In this document: positions 7,102-16,574 of the stretch, one piece after another
Layout of the letters: every line of letters starts with the position of its first letter
Position numbering within the stretch: position 1 is the first letter of the stretch
From: Paenarthrobacter nicotinovorans
Lineage (GTDB): Bacteria > Actinomycetota > Actinomycetes > Actinomycetales > Micrococcaceae
NCBI RefSeq assembly: GCF_021919345.1
Contig: NZ_CP089293.1
Coordinates: forward strand, 2,046,001 to 2,110,000
Reading direction: 5' to 3'
Length of the DNA stretch: 64,000 nt
Notes under the pieces: generated by a model
Told to the model about the DNA's origin: nothing
The model's database searches: none
The model's input: the letters and a program-made list of their open reading frames with translations, nothing else
Made by a program: the position numbers and the translations under genes

Positions 7102-9708
7102 GTGACTTTCAGACTGGACACCATTGGCAGGGGACTGGTCTTCGCCGACTCCATCCAGGACCTTGCAGCGGCCCTGTCGCAGCAGGGCGACGGCGGCACG
7201 GCGGTTGTGCAGGCACCGCCAGGTACGGGAAAGACCACGCTGGTGCCGCCGCTGCTGGCGAACCTCATTGGTCAGTGGCATTCCGGGCAGCCACGCGTCG
7301 TCGTGACCCAACCCCGGAGGGTCGCAGCACGTTCCGCCGCACGGCGGCTCGCTTCCTTGGGCGGAACCCGGTTGGGCAGCAAGGTGGGCTACACCGTCCG
7401 TGGCGAGTCCAGGACGGGTCCGGACACGATGGTGGAGTTCGTTACTCCCGGGATACTCATCCGGCGACTCCTCGACGACCCCGGTTTGGAGGGCGTCCAG
7501 GCGGTGGTCCTGGACGAGGTCCATGAGCGGGGCCTTGAGTCTGATCTTCTGGTGGGGATGCTCGCCGAGGTCCGCGAACTCCGCGAGGACCTCACACTGG
7601 TCGCCATGTCGGCAACCCTTGATGCCCGGCGGTTCGCCGCGTTGTTGGGAACCGGGGACGACGGCGGCGGGCCGGCTCCCGTTATCGACTGCCCTTCCGC
7701 AATGCACCCTTTGGACGTTCAGTGGCGTCCGTTCCGGGAACACCGTTTGGACGAACGGGGAGTGGCCCGTGCCTTCCTCGATCACGTTGCCCGCACCACG
7801 GCGGAGGCCCACGCAGCCGCCGTGGCCGGGAACCCCGACGTGGATGCCTTGGTGTTCCTCCCGGGCGTCCGTGAGGTGTCCGACGTCGCTTCCCGCCTAC
7901 GGGCGGAGGTGTCGGGGAACGTTGAGGTTCTTGAGTTGCACGGCCAAGTAGGTCCTGACGCCCAAGACCGCGCAGTATCCGGGCGGGAGCCGGGAGGCGC
8001 AGCCAGGATCATCGTGTCCACGTCTCTGGCTGAGTCGTCACTCACCGTTCCGGGAGTCCGGTTGGTCGTCGACTCAGGGCTGTCCCGTGAACCGCGCAGG
8101 GATGCCGGCCGCGGCATGTCCGGTCTCGTTACCGTCTCCTGCTCACGTGCATCGGCGGATCAGCGTGCGGGGCGCGCGGCGCGGCAGGGACCGGGTACCG
8201 TGGTCCGCTGCTACGACCAACGGGACTTTGCTTCCGCCCCTGCCCATCAAACCCCGGAGATCCTGGCCTCTGACCTGACTGGAGCGGCGTTGGTGCTCTC
8301 GTGCTGGGGCGCGCCCCGCGGCAAGGGGCTGGCGTTGCCGGATACCCCGCCCTCTGCCGCCATGGACGACGCTATGGAAGTGCTCAGGGAACTGGGCGCC
8401 GTGACGGAAGACGGAACAGCCACCGCCCTGGGCAAAACTCTTTCGCGCGTACCCGCCGATCCGCGTCTGGCCCGGGCCCTGCTGGACGGATCAGCAGTTG
8501 TGGGCCGACGCGTCGCGGCCGAGACGGTGGCCATGGTGGCCGGCGATCAGCGTGCTCCCGGGGCGGTCTTGACCAAGCTACTGGGCTACCTGCGTTCCGG
8601 ATCAGATCCCGCAGCGCGGCGTTTCGCCGAAGACGTGAAGCGGATGGAGAGCATCGCGCGGCAGGAGGCGACCGCCGTCGTGCCCTTACCAAATGCCCGC
8701 CACATCACGGCGGCTGAGGCGCCCGGCTTCGTGGTGGCGCTGGCGTTCCCGGACCGTATGGCCAAACGCGTTACGGGGAGTGGCCCGGACAGCTATCTGC
8801 TGACCTCGGGTACGCGGGCGGGACTGCCGGCCGGGAGTCCGTTGTCAGGGCACGATTGGCTGGCGGTTGCTGAGGTCTCACGCGCGCAGGGCCGCGACGC
8901 TGCCGGGACAGGTGCGGTTATTCGCTCGGCCGCGCCGCTTTCGGCGGAACTGGCCGAGGCCGCGGCCCCCCACCTCTTGACCGGGAAGGAGTACGCCACC
9001 TTTGACCAAGGTCGCGTGACCGCCCGCCTGGAACGGAGGCTTGGGGCGATTGTGCTGTCCTCAACGCCGGTACGTCCCAGCGTCGCGTCCGGACGAAGGG
9101 CAGTAGCAGAGTCCCTGGGCAAGAACGGATTATCCATGCTGCATTGGTCCAGCAACGCCGATGCGTTCCGGCGGCGTTTGGCCCTGCTCCACCGTGAGCT
9201 CGGTGATCCTTGGCCAGATGTCACGGAATCAGGCCTGTTGGCCAGGTTGGAAGAATGGTTGGCCCCCGAGTTGGAGGCGATGGCCACTGGCACTGCTGCC
9301 AGTGCCGTGAATCTTGCCGATCCGCTGCGCCGCCTCCTTCCATGGCCGGATGCCGGCCGTTTGGACGTTCTTGTTCCCGAACGCCTTGCGGTGCCCAGCG
9401 GTTCTCTGGTGCGCCTTGACTATCCGGACGTGGATGACGACGGCGGTCGTCCCGTCGTGGCGGTCAAGTTGCAGGAGTGCTTCGGCTGGGACAGCACGCC
9501 CCGGCTGGTGGACGGCAGGGTGCCCGTGCTCTTTCACTTGCTGTCCCCGGCAGGGCGTCCCCTGGCCGTCACGGATGATCTCTCGTCTTTCTGGTCCGGC
9601 CCCTACGCGCAGGTCCGGGCAGAGATGCGGGGACGTTATCCCAAGCATCCCTGGCCCGAAGACCCGTGGACCGCACCGGCTACCGCCAGGACCAAGAACC
9701 GGATGTAG
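7102..9708 (+). CDS. hrpB: ATP-dependent DExH-box helicase HrpB
   Basis: The protein of about 868 residues has the DEAH/RHA helicase order: Walker A APPGTGKTT (residue about 37), TQPRRVAARSAARR, the DEVH box in DEVHERGLESD, SATLD, the C-terminal helicase motifs DALVFLPGVREV, STSLAESSLTVPGVR and QRAGRAARQGPG, and then the HrpB C-terminal domain ending in YPKHPWPEDP. Length and termini match HrpB. Family members are RNA-helicase-like, but the cellular role in Actinobacteria is not defined. A TTG at 7099 is directly adjacent to the chosen GTG. Confidence 0.93.
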   Translation: MTFRLDTIGRGLVFADSIQDLAAALSQQGDGGTAVVQAPPGTGKTTLVPPLLANLIGQWHSGQPRVVVTQPRRVAARSAARRLASLGGTRLGSKVGYTVRGESRTGPDTMVEFVTPGILIRRLLDDPGLEGVQAVVLDEVHERGLESDLLVGMLAEVRELREDLTLVAMSATLDARRFAALLGTGDDGGGPAPVIDCPSAMHPLDVQWRPFREHRLDERGVARAFLDHVARTTAEAHAAAVAGNPDVDALVFLPGVREVSDVASRLRAEVSGNVEVLELHGQVGPDAQDRAVSGREPGGAARIIVSTSLAESSLTVPGVRLVVDSGLSREPRRDAGRGMSGLVTVSCSRASADQRAGRAARQGPGTVVRCYDQRDFASAPAHQTPEILASDLTGAALVLSCWGAPRGKGLALPDTPPSAAMDDAMEVLRELGAVTEDGTATALGKTLSRVPADPRLARALLDGSAVVGRRVAAETVAMVAGDQRAPGAVLTKLLGYLRSGSDPAARRFAEDVKRMESIARQEATAVVPLPNARHITAAEAPGFVVALAFPDRMAKRVTGSGPDSYLLTSGTRAGLPAGSPLSGHDWLAVAEVSRAQGRDAAGTGAVIRSAAPLSAELAEAAAPHLLTGKEYATFDQGRVTARLERRLGAIVLSSTPVRPSVASGRRAVAESLGKNGLSMLHWSSNADAFRRRLALLHRELGDPWPDVTESGLLARLEEWLAPELEAMATGTAASAVNLADPLRRLLPWPDAGRLDVLVPERLAVPSGSLVRLDYPDVDDDGGRPVVAVKLQECFGWDSTPRLVDGRVPVLFHLLSPAGRPLAVTDDLSSFWSGPYAQVRAEMRGRYPKHPWPEDPWTAPATARTKNRM

Positions 9709-9717
9709 GGCGGCCTG

Positions 9718-11352
9718 CTAGGCCGAACGGTCCAGCATGAACTGGATTTCCCCGTCCACGAACGTTCCCAGGACGCGGCTTGCGGCCAGCTCGTCCGGCG
9801 CTGCGCTAAGAGGGTCCAGTTCAAGGACAGTGAAGTCCGCCCGCTTGCCCTTGGAAATGGACCCCGAAACATCCCATAGCCCTGCGGCTTTTGCTGCGTG
9901 TGAGGTGTAGCCCTCAAGCGCTTGAAGCGCCGTAAGTGCCTGGGCGGGAGCGATGGGGTCCTGCTCCGGGTGGCCCGAACGGCGCCGCAGGCGTGCATCC
10001 GCCATGATGGGCAACGGCGGGAAAGGAGCGATTGGCCAATCGGAGCCAATCCCCAGGGCGACACCGGCTTCACGAAGATCCCGGCAGCGCCACGCCCTGT
10101 CGGCCCTCTCGGGACCGAGCCTGGTGGACCAGTTGTCGCTATGGTCGGCCAGGGAGTAATGAGTGCAATGGGTCGGTTGCATGCTCGCCACCACCCCCGC
10201 ATCCTTGAAGCGCGCCACGAGTTCGTCCGGAACGGTTTCGAGGTGCTCGATCCTGTGGACGGTCCGGCGGAGGACATCCGGCGGCACAACATCGCGGAGG
10301 GACTCCATCGCCTCCAGCACGTGTTGCACTCCGGCGTCACCGATCGCGTGGGTCGCCGTCGGGATTCCGCGGGTCGCGAAGTAGCGGACGGCGGCTGAGT
10401 ATTCTTCTGGCCGCGGCCAGAAGGGCGCCGTGGATTCGCCGTACAGATCGGGTTCGTAGAGCCAGGCCGTTCCGTTGTCCACCGTTCCATCTACGAACAG
10501 CTTGATGGCTTCAACGGACCAGCGGCGCCCACCCTTGCCCAAGGTACGGGCGAGTTCCTTCCAGTCGTCCTCTCCGGTGCCCGGCATGCACCACGGCGCA
10601 GAGCGCAGCCGGAGCGGCAGCTCACCGTCGGCCTCGAGTGCGTGGAAGAGCGCTGCGGATTCTGCACTGTGGTCCATGATGTGGCCGCCGGTGAGTCCCG
10701 ACCTCGCAAAATCCCGGAGCAATGCGGCCAGCCTCGTCTTGCGCCGGGCAAAGGACTCCTGGGGGATGTGGCGCTGCACGAGCTCCATAGCGGCGGCTTC
10801 TAGCAAGAGGCCGGTAGGAACTCCTTCGGCGTCGCAGACCACTTCCGAGGCTTGCTCGAAGGCGTACCTGCCACGGACGCCGCCCACCTCCAGGGCGCGG
10901 CTGTTGGCCACGGCCGAGTGCCCGTCGAACAACCGGATCAGTGCCGGTTTGCCGCCGCTGACATCGTCCAGCATGCTGCGGTGCAAGGGAGCCGTGCCGA
11001 ACGCGTTCGGATTCAGGCCCCAGCCACGCAACCACTCGTCGTCGTGTGCTGCCTGGTCGCGGAGGAGCGTCCGGACTTCATCAAGCGTCGACGCACCGGA
11101 TAGGTCCACACCGACGGTGAGGTCCAGGCCGAATACCGGATGGATGTGGCAGTCAACCAGGCCCGGTGTGAGTGTTGCGCTGCCGAAGTCCACCACGTTT
11201 GTGCCCGCCTGTCGCCAGTCGTGGGCGTCAGCGCGGCTTCCGACGGCGGTCACGGTGCCGTCGCTGACCGCGACCGCTTGGACGGGCCCACGCTGTGGGT
11301 GCTTGTCCAGGGTGTGGATGGTATCGGCGAGGACGATGAGGTCAGGAGTCAT
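9718..11352 (-). CDS. YtcJ-like metal-dependent amidohydrolase
   Basis: The 544-residue enzyme belongs to the amidohydrolase 3 group. It shows the first metal ligands VDCHIHP (residues about 61-67), the segment VDGTVDNGTAWLYEP, the histidine motif THAIGDAGV and a late catalytic-aspartate motif GSDWPI. Members hydrolyse N-acyl or cyclic amide bonds; the substrate is unknown. Its ATG overlaps the stop of the APC permease gene by 11 bases, so the two are translationally coupled; a permease-hydrolase pair suggests uptake and hydrolysis of the same amide or amino-acid derivative. Confidence 0.87.
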   Translation of the reverse strand: MTPDLIVLADTIHTLDKHPQRGPVQAVAVSDGTVTAVGSRADAHDWRQAGTNVVDFGSATLTPGLVDCHIHPVFGLDLTVGVDLSGASTLDEVRTLLRDQAAHDDEWLRGWGLNPNAFGTAPLHRSMLDDVSGGKPALIRLFDGHSAVANSRALEVGGVRGRYAFEQASEVVCDAEGVPTGLLLEAAAMELVQRHIPQESFARRKTRLAALLRDFARSGLTGGHIMDHSAESAALFHALEADGELPLRLRSAPWCMPGTGEDDWKELARTLGKGGRRWSVEAIKLFVDGTVDNGTAWLYEPDLYGESTAPFWPRPEEYSAAVRYFATRGIPTATHAIGDAGVQHVLEAMESLRDVVPPDVLRRTVHRIEHLETVPDELVARFKDAGVVASMQPTHCTHYSLADHSDNWSTRLGPERADRAWRCRDLREAGVALGIGSDWPIAPFPPLPIMADARLRRRSGHPEQDPIAPAQALTALQALEGYTSHAAKAAGLWDVSGSISKGKRADFTVLELDPLSAAPDELAASRVLGTFVDGEIQFMLDRSA

Positions 11353-12799
11353 GGGTTTCAAAGCTTCCAATCCGGGCGAAGACGTCGGGGCGGGCAGTGC
11401 GCAGGCGGCGGGCGATCAGCAGGCCTGCGAGGAAAACGATGGGTGTGACAGACAGGAGAATGGCGTTGGTGACGGCATCGGCAAAGGTCAGCAGTTCGAT
11501 GTTGACGGCGATCAGCGCCACGACCCCGAAGAGCAGGAAGGCCGATGCAATGCTCACTGGAATGAGCACTCGGTTGGTCACTGCGGCGGGGTTCCGGCGC
11601 AGGTAGATGAACGCGGCCACCGAAACAAGCCCCTGCAACGCCACGATCCCCACGATGCCTGGAGTGTTGACCCAAATGAGCAGGTGCTTGTAGGGGTCGG
11701 CATTGGCCACGGCACAGATCAGGATGACGACGGCGGCCAGCACCGTCTGGATCTGTCCCGCACGGTGCGGTGACTTGTATTTCGGGTGTGTCCTGCCCAG
11801 GAAGGCGGGAAGGATCCCGTCCTTGGCCAGCATGTAGACATAGCGGTTGATGGCGTTGTGGAAGGCCAGCTGGGAGGCATAAACGCTGGTCACGATCAGC
11901 ACATACATGACGACCTCCGCCCAGGGGCCCACGTACTGGTTAATGGTGGCGAAGAACATCCCGTCGGCGAGTTCACCGGCAGCAGCCACCACGTTCCCGT
12001 TGCCGAATGCCTGGATGACCGTCCACACAATGAAGGCGTAGAACACGGACATGAATCCCACGGCGATGTAGGTCGCCTTTGGGACGGACTTGTCCGGATT
12101 ACGTGCTTCACGCCGGTACAGGACCGTTGATTCGAAGCCCATGAACGCCGCGAAGCAGATAGCGAGAATGGCCAGGACTCCGGGAGTGAAGGCGTTTTCG
12201 GGGGAGAAGGAAGCGAAACTGATACCTTCGGCACCTCCGCGGGCCAGGATGCCAACACCCATGATGGCGAGGATCGCGGTCTCAGCGATGAGCAAGACGC
12301 CCAGCACCTTGGCGCCGACGTCAATTCCGCGGTAGCCGAGGAACCAAACAGCCGCTATCGCGGCCAGGGCTACCAGCGGCCAAGGGACTTCCAGGCCGAA
12401 AAGCGTTCGAAGCATGGCTTGGGTCTGGACCGCGAACAGCCCGTAGACCCCGATTTGCAGACAGTTGTAGGACACGATCGCGAGGATTGCCGAGGCAAGT
12501 CCCACCGTCTTGCCCATGGCCAATGTGATGTAGGTGTAGAAGCCGCCGGCGGCTTTGACGTGCTTGGTCATTGCCATGAAAGCGACGGCGAATACCAACA
12601 GCACCGCGCCGGCGACGACGTAGCCCATGGGGGCGCCGATGCCCCCGATTCCAATGGCTACGGGGGCCACGCCGGCCATGACGGTAAGTGGGGCCGCTGC
12701 GGAGATCACCAGGAAGGCGATGCCGCCGGTGCCGATGGCGTTCCGTTTGAGCCCGTTTCCAGCATCGGCTGCTGGCGGTCGGGTTTCCAGATCAGACAT
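11342..12799 (-). CDS. APC-superfamily amino acid permease
   Basis: The 485-residue integral membrane protein has about 12 hydrophobic segments and the APC N-terminal pattern IGTGGIAFLVISAAAPLTVM followed by the GxG-rich helix 1. The helix 6 region carries FAAFMGFESTVLYRREARNP, typical of amino acid/polyamine permeases. It lies first in a minus-strand operon with the amidohydrolase and faces a TetR gene, whose operator candidate sits 44 bases upstream of this start. The transported compound is not identifiable. Confidence 0.88.
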   Translation of the reverse strand: MSDLETRPPAADAGNGLKRNAIGTGGIAFLVISAAAPLTVMAGVAPVAIGIGGIGAPMGYVVAGAVLLVFAVAFMAMTKHVKAAGGFYTYITLAMGKTVGLASAILAIVSYNCLQIGVYGLFAVQTQAMLRTLFGLEVPWPLVALAAIAAVWFLGYRGIDVGAKVLGVLLIAETAILAIMGVGILARGGAEGISFASFSPENAFTPGVLAILAICFAAFMGFESTVLYRREARNPDKSVPKATYIAVGFMSVFYAFIVWTVIQAFGNGNVVAAAGELADGMFFATINQYVGPWAEVVMYVLIVTSVYASQLAFHNAINRYVYMLAKDGILPAFLGRTHPKYKSPHRAGQIQTVLAAVVILICAVANADPYKHLLIWVNTPGIVGIVALQGLVSVAAFIYLRRNPAAVTNRVLIPVSIASAFLLFGVVALIAVNIELLTFADAVTNAILLSVTPIVFLAGLLIARRLRTARPDVFARIGSFETHDS

Positions 12800-12842
12800 G
12801 GGGATCCTATGGGGTGAAGGGGAAAACTGGGGGAGGGAGACT

Positions 12843-12863
12843 TAAGCGAAAGCCTTTCGTTTA
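12843..12863. promoter_or_regulatory. Palindromic TetR operator candidate
   Basis: A 21-bp near-perfect inverted repeat with arms TAAGCGAAAG and CTTTCGTTTA (9 of 10 pairs match) lies between the divergent permease and TetR genes, 44 bases from the permease start. Size, symmetry and place are typical of TetR operators. Confidence 0.65.
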
Positions 12864-12950
12864 TCGTAAGGTCTTGTGATCCGCAGCACAATACCCATCG
12901 GGCAACTTCTGGCTAGAGTCGTAACAACAACCTTGAATGGAGTACCCCGT

Positions 12951-13568
12951 ATGGCACGCCCGCTGGTCCCGCTGATATCCATCGACGCACTCGTCACCGC
13001 CGCCCTGGAGTTGGTGGACGAGGCCGGGGACTTCAGCCTGCCCAAACTGGCCAAACGGATCGGCGTCAGCCAGTCCTCCATCTACAACCACGTCAGTGGA
13101 CGCGAAGAGATCCTTGAACTCATGCGGGGCCGCATCATCTCCGAAAGCACTTACGAACTCGACGCCCGGCAGGATTGGGAGGCCGCCCTTCGCGCGATTG
13201 TCCGCAGCTACCGGGATGCCTTTGCCCGGCACCCCAGGCTCGCTCCGCTGCTGGTACTGCAGACGGTGCAGGACCACCAGGTCCTTGGGCTCTACGAGGA
13301 CCTGGCACTGGCCCTGGAAGCCGCCGGTTTCCGCGGCCGCGACGTGTTGTCCGCGATCTCCACCATCGACAGCTTCGCACTGGGTTTTGCCTTGGATCTG
13401 GCAGCCCCGGACGTTGTCTGGGCACCTCCGCAGCAGGGCTTCCCGGCCCTCAGCGGCGCCTTGGCCAACGCGGGACCTGCCGATGAGCGGGGCGAAGCGG
13501 CTTTCGAATTCGGTTTGGAAATCCTCATCGCGGGCTTGCATTCCCGGCTGCGGACCGCGGTTCAGTGA
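12951..13568 (+). CDS. TetR-family transcriptional regulator
   Basis: The 205-residue protein has an N-terminal helix-turn-helix (KLAKRIGVSQSSIYNHVSGREEILELM, residues about 27-51) and a helical ligand-binding C-terminal domain of TetR-C type. ATG 12951 follows TGGAG; a start at 12876 would run through the promoter region. It faces the permease/amidohydrolase operon and is the likely local regulator of it. Its stop overlaps the GTG of the next gene. Confidence 0.87.
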   Translation: MARPLVPLISIDALVTAALELVDEAGDFSLPKLAKRIGVSQSSIYNHVSGREEILELMRGRIISESTYELDARQDWEAALRAIVRSYRDAFARHPRLAPLLVLQTVQDHQVLGLYEDLALALEAAGFRGRDVLSAISTIDSFALGFALDLAAPDVVWAPPQQGFPALSGALANAGPADERGEAAFEFGLEILIAGLHSRLRTAVQ

Positions 13569-14299
13569 ACTTTCTGCAAACGTGGTGGGAGGCGGTGGTC
13601 CGTGGTTTCACCCAGACCCACACCACTGCCGTACCCATGCCTGTCCTCGTTGGCATCCTCGCCTGTGCTGTGGTCCTCAGCATCCCGCGCGCGACGTGGC
13701 GATGGTTCGGCCTGTACGTCACCTTCGTCCACGAACTGGGCCATGCCTACGCAGCCCTCATGACGGGAAGATTCGTCCATGGACTCCGGATCGGGCTCGA
13801 TCACTCCGGCCGCCTGGTCAGCAGTGGCCGGAGCGCCTTCGGTGCGGCGTGGTCCGGTTTCTGGGGTTATCCTGCCCCGGCCGTCGTGGGACTGTGCCTG
13901 ATTGCGGCGGTCAGTGCCGGGCGGTCCGGCGCTGCCATGTCGGTCGGGGCCTTGATCCTGTTGGTTTCCCTGGTCTTCCTGCGCAACCTCACGGGGATAC
14001 TGGTGGCTCTGGCCAGCGCAGGGATTGCCCAGGTTTTGCTCCTTTTCGCCACTCCCGACGTCGTCAACTACGTAGTGTTGGCCCTGGGCGTAGCCCTGAC
14101 CGTAGGAGGGGTGCGTGACCTCCTCAAGCTGGCCGGCGTCCACACAAGACGCCGTGAACGCCTCGCTTCGTCAGACGCTTTCATTCTGGGCCGGACCACT
14201 GGCGTGCCTGGGTTTGTGTGGCTCTCCGGGTTCACGGTCGTCATTGCCGGCTGCGTGGCGGCGTCAGCGTGGTTGCTGTGGGGGATGCTCACCGTTTAG
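13565..14299 (+). CDS. M50-like membrane zinc metallopeptidase
   Basis: This 244-residue membrane protein carries the zinc motif HELGH in FVHELGHAYAALMTGRFVHG (residues about 58-77), inside a hydrophobic context with about five or six membrane segments. That is the M50B-like layout seen in actinobacterial proteins annotated as M50 family metallopeptidases. Its GTG overlaps the TetR stop (GTGA), so the two genes are coupled, but a link in function is not obvious. The downstream third metal ligand is not certain from sequence. Confidence 0.8.
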   Translation: MNFLQTWWEAVVRGFTQTHTTAVPMPVLVGILACAVVLSIPRATWRWFGLYVTFVHELGHAYAALMTGRFVHGLRIGLDHSGRLVSSGRSAFGAAWSGFWGYPAPAVVGLCLIAAVSAGRSGAAMSVGALILLVSLVFLRNLTGILVALASAGIAQVLLLFATPDVVNYVVLALGVALTVGGVRDLLKLAGVHTRRRERLASSDAFILGRTTGVPGFVWLSGFTVVIAGCVAASAWLLWGMLTV

Positions 14300-14469
14300 C
14301 CCGGCATCAGGGACAGCGGGGGACGTGCGACGCCGCGGGCTTTGGTTCAGTGGCTGCAGGCACTTGCCCTGTGGTCGCCTCAGGGTGTCCAATCCTCTTA
14401 AAGATTCGGAGCTCTGGATGCGAACCATGAGCGTTCGGGCTCCGTGGCGGGAGAACCTCAGGAGATGCC

Positions 14470-16572
14470 ATGTCTGCAAAGGGCACGCGCGATGCGGGAA
14501 AAGCTACAAGCCCCACCGCGAATGAAACCAGGCGCAGTGGGAACGGCGTGGTTTCTGCACACCGAGACCCCGCCAGGATTCGCAACGTGGCGCTGGTCGG
14601 GCATTCGGGCTCCGGCAAATCGATGCTGGTCGAAGCGCTGCTCGCGGCAACGGGAGCCATTACCAGGATGGGCTCCATCAGCGAAGGCACGACTGTCAGC
14701 GATGCTGATCCTTCAGCCATCCATCAACAACGGTCGGTAACCCTGTCCGTCGCACCGATCCTCATTGGCGACATCAAGGTCAATCTGATCGACACCCCCG
14801 GCTACACCGACTTCACAGGCGAGTTGCGGGCTGGTTTGCGGGCCGCCGACGCGGCCCTTTTTGTTGTGTCCGCCGTGGAGGGAATCGACGGCGCCACCGT
14901 CGCGCTGTGGAGCGAATGCGAAAAGATCCGGTTGCCCCGCGCAGTAGTGATCAGCAAACTGGACCATCCCCGCGCAGACTTCAGCGCCGCCGTCGAGCGC
15001 TGCCGGGAAGCCTTCGGAGAATCTGTCCTCCCGCTGTACGTTCCGGCAGTGGGTAACGCCGGCCTCATCGGTGTCCTTCACGGCGCCGCGGAAGAGTTGA
15101 CCCCCACGGTCGATGTGGAAGCAGTAAGGGATGCCCTGCTGGAAGGAATCATTGCCGAAAGCGAAGACGAAACCCTCATGGACAGGTACCTGGGCGGTGA
15201 AGAACTGCCGTTGCCCGACCTCATCAACGACCTTGAAACCGCCGTGTCACGCGGCAGTTTCTTTCCCGTGATGCCCACCTCGGCCGAAACGGGCCTTGGG
15301 TTGCCGGAACTGATGGCCCTGCTCACCGACGCTATGCCATCGCCCCTTGAACGGACGCCACCTGCAGCCATGACGCTCAACGGTTCATCACTGAAGACGT
15401 TGCACTGCGATCCCTCGGGCCGTCTCGCCGCCGAAGTCGTGCGGACCACCGTGGACCCTTTCCTCGGCCGGGTGTGCCTGGTTCGGGTCTTCTCGGGAAC
15501 GCTGCGCGAGGATTCGTCCATTCACATCGGCGGCAGGGGACTGGCGGACAGGGGACATGAGGACCACGACGCGGATGAGCGCATCACACACCTGTACTCC
15601 CCGTTGGGATCCGGCCTCAAAGCCGTCCCGGAGTGCATCGCGGGTGACATCTGTGCCATCAGTAAACTGGCAAGTGCCGAAACAGGCGATACCGTCTCGG
15701 ACCGCGAAGCCCCGCTCCTGATCGAGACTTGGAACATGCCCGAACCCTTGATGCCGATCGCCGTGGAGGGCGCATCACGAAGCGACGAAGACGCGTTGGC
15801 GAAGAGCATTGGAAAGGTAGCGGCCGCCGATCCAACACTCAGGCTTGAGCGCAACCCGGACACCCATCAGCTCATCTTGTGGTGCATGGGTGAAGCGCAC
15901 GCCGAGGTGATCATGGACCGCTTGCGAAACCAAGGCGTGAAGCTGCAGACCGTGGACATCATTACTCCCCTTCGGGAGACATTCGCCAGCAAGGCAACCG
16001 GACACGGCCGCCACGTCAAGCAATCAGGCGGCCATGGCCAGTTCGCCATCTGCGACATCGAGGTGGAACCGCTGGCACGCGGCGAGGGGTTTGCGTTCAC
16101 GGACAAGATCGTTGGCGGGGTCATTCCGGGAACGTTTGTCACGTCCGTGGAAAAGGGGGTCCGGGCCCAAATGCTCAAGGGGGTGTCTGCAGGATTCCCG
16201 GTGGTGGACATCAAGGTAACGCTGGTGGGTGGCAAGACCCACAGCGTGGATTCCTCCGATGCCGCGTTCCAGGCAGCAGGCGCCTTGGCGCTGCGGGAGG
16301 CTGCCGCCGCCGCGAAAATCCAACTCCTTGAACCTGTCTCCTCCGTGGTGATCAGCGTGCCCGACGAATACGTCGGAGCTGTCATGAGCGACCTCTCCGG
16401 GCGACGAGGGCGGGTGAACGGCACCAATGCCACCGACAACGAGGGTACCGAGATCCTTGCGGAAGTGCCGGACCAGGAACTGCTGCGTTACGCCATCGAA
16501 CTCCGCGCCCTCACGGCCGGCACAGGACATTTCCGGAGATCCTACCTTCGCCACGAGCCACTGCCCAAGTAG
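14470..16572 (+). CDS. Elongation factor G-like protein EF-G2
   Basis: The 700-residue translational GTPase has G1 GHSGSGKSMLVEALL, G3 DTPGYTDFTGE and an unusual G4, ISKLDHP, in place of NKxD, followed by EF-G domains II to V (for example GRHVKQSGGHGQFAICDIEV and the C-terminal YAIELRALTAGTG). The divergent G4 and an N-terminal polar extension of about 35 residues separate it from canonical FusA. The actinobacterial EF-G2 paralogue has no clear role in standard translocation. A CAGGAG ribosome site precedes ATG 14470. Confidence 0.88.
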   Translation: MSAKGTRDAGKATSPTANETRRSGNGVVSAHRDPARIRNVALVGHSGSGKSMLVEALLAATGAITRMGSISEGTTVSDADPSAIHQQRSVTLSVAPILIGDIKVNLIDTPGYTDFTGELRAGLRAADAALFVVSAVEGIDGATVALWSECEKIRLPRAVVISKLDHPRADFSAAVERCREAFGESVLPLYVPAVGNAGLIGVLHGAAEELTPTVDVEAVRDALLEGIIAESEDETLMDRYLGGEELPLPDLINDLETAVSRGSFFPVMPTSAETGLGLPELMALLTDAMPSPLERTPPAAMTLNGSSLKTLHCDPSGRLAAEVVRTTVDPFLGRVCLVRVFSGTLREDSSIHIGGRGLADRGHEDHDADERITHLYSPLGSGLKAVPECIAGDICAISKLASAETGDTVSDREAPLLIETWNMPEPLMPIAVEGASRSDEDALAKSIGKVAAADPTLRLERNPDTHQLILWCMGEAHAEVIMDRLRNQGVKLQTVDIITPLRETFASKATGHGRHVKQSGGHGQFAICDIEVEPLARGEGFAFTDKIVGGVIPGTFVTSVEKGVRAQMLKGVSAGFPVVDIKVTLVGGKTHSVDSSDAAFQAAGALALREAAAAAKIQLLEPVSSVVISVPDEYVGAVMSDLSGRRGRVNGTNATDNEGTEILAEVPDQELLRYAIELRALTAGTGHFRRSYLRHEPLPK

Positions 16573-16574
16573 GT

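Noticed and set aside
5995..7812. Long open frame on the minus strand under the alcohol dehydrogenase and hrpB
   Set aside because: It lies antisense to two clear genes and its composition is that of a GC-rich shadow frame, with no known domain.
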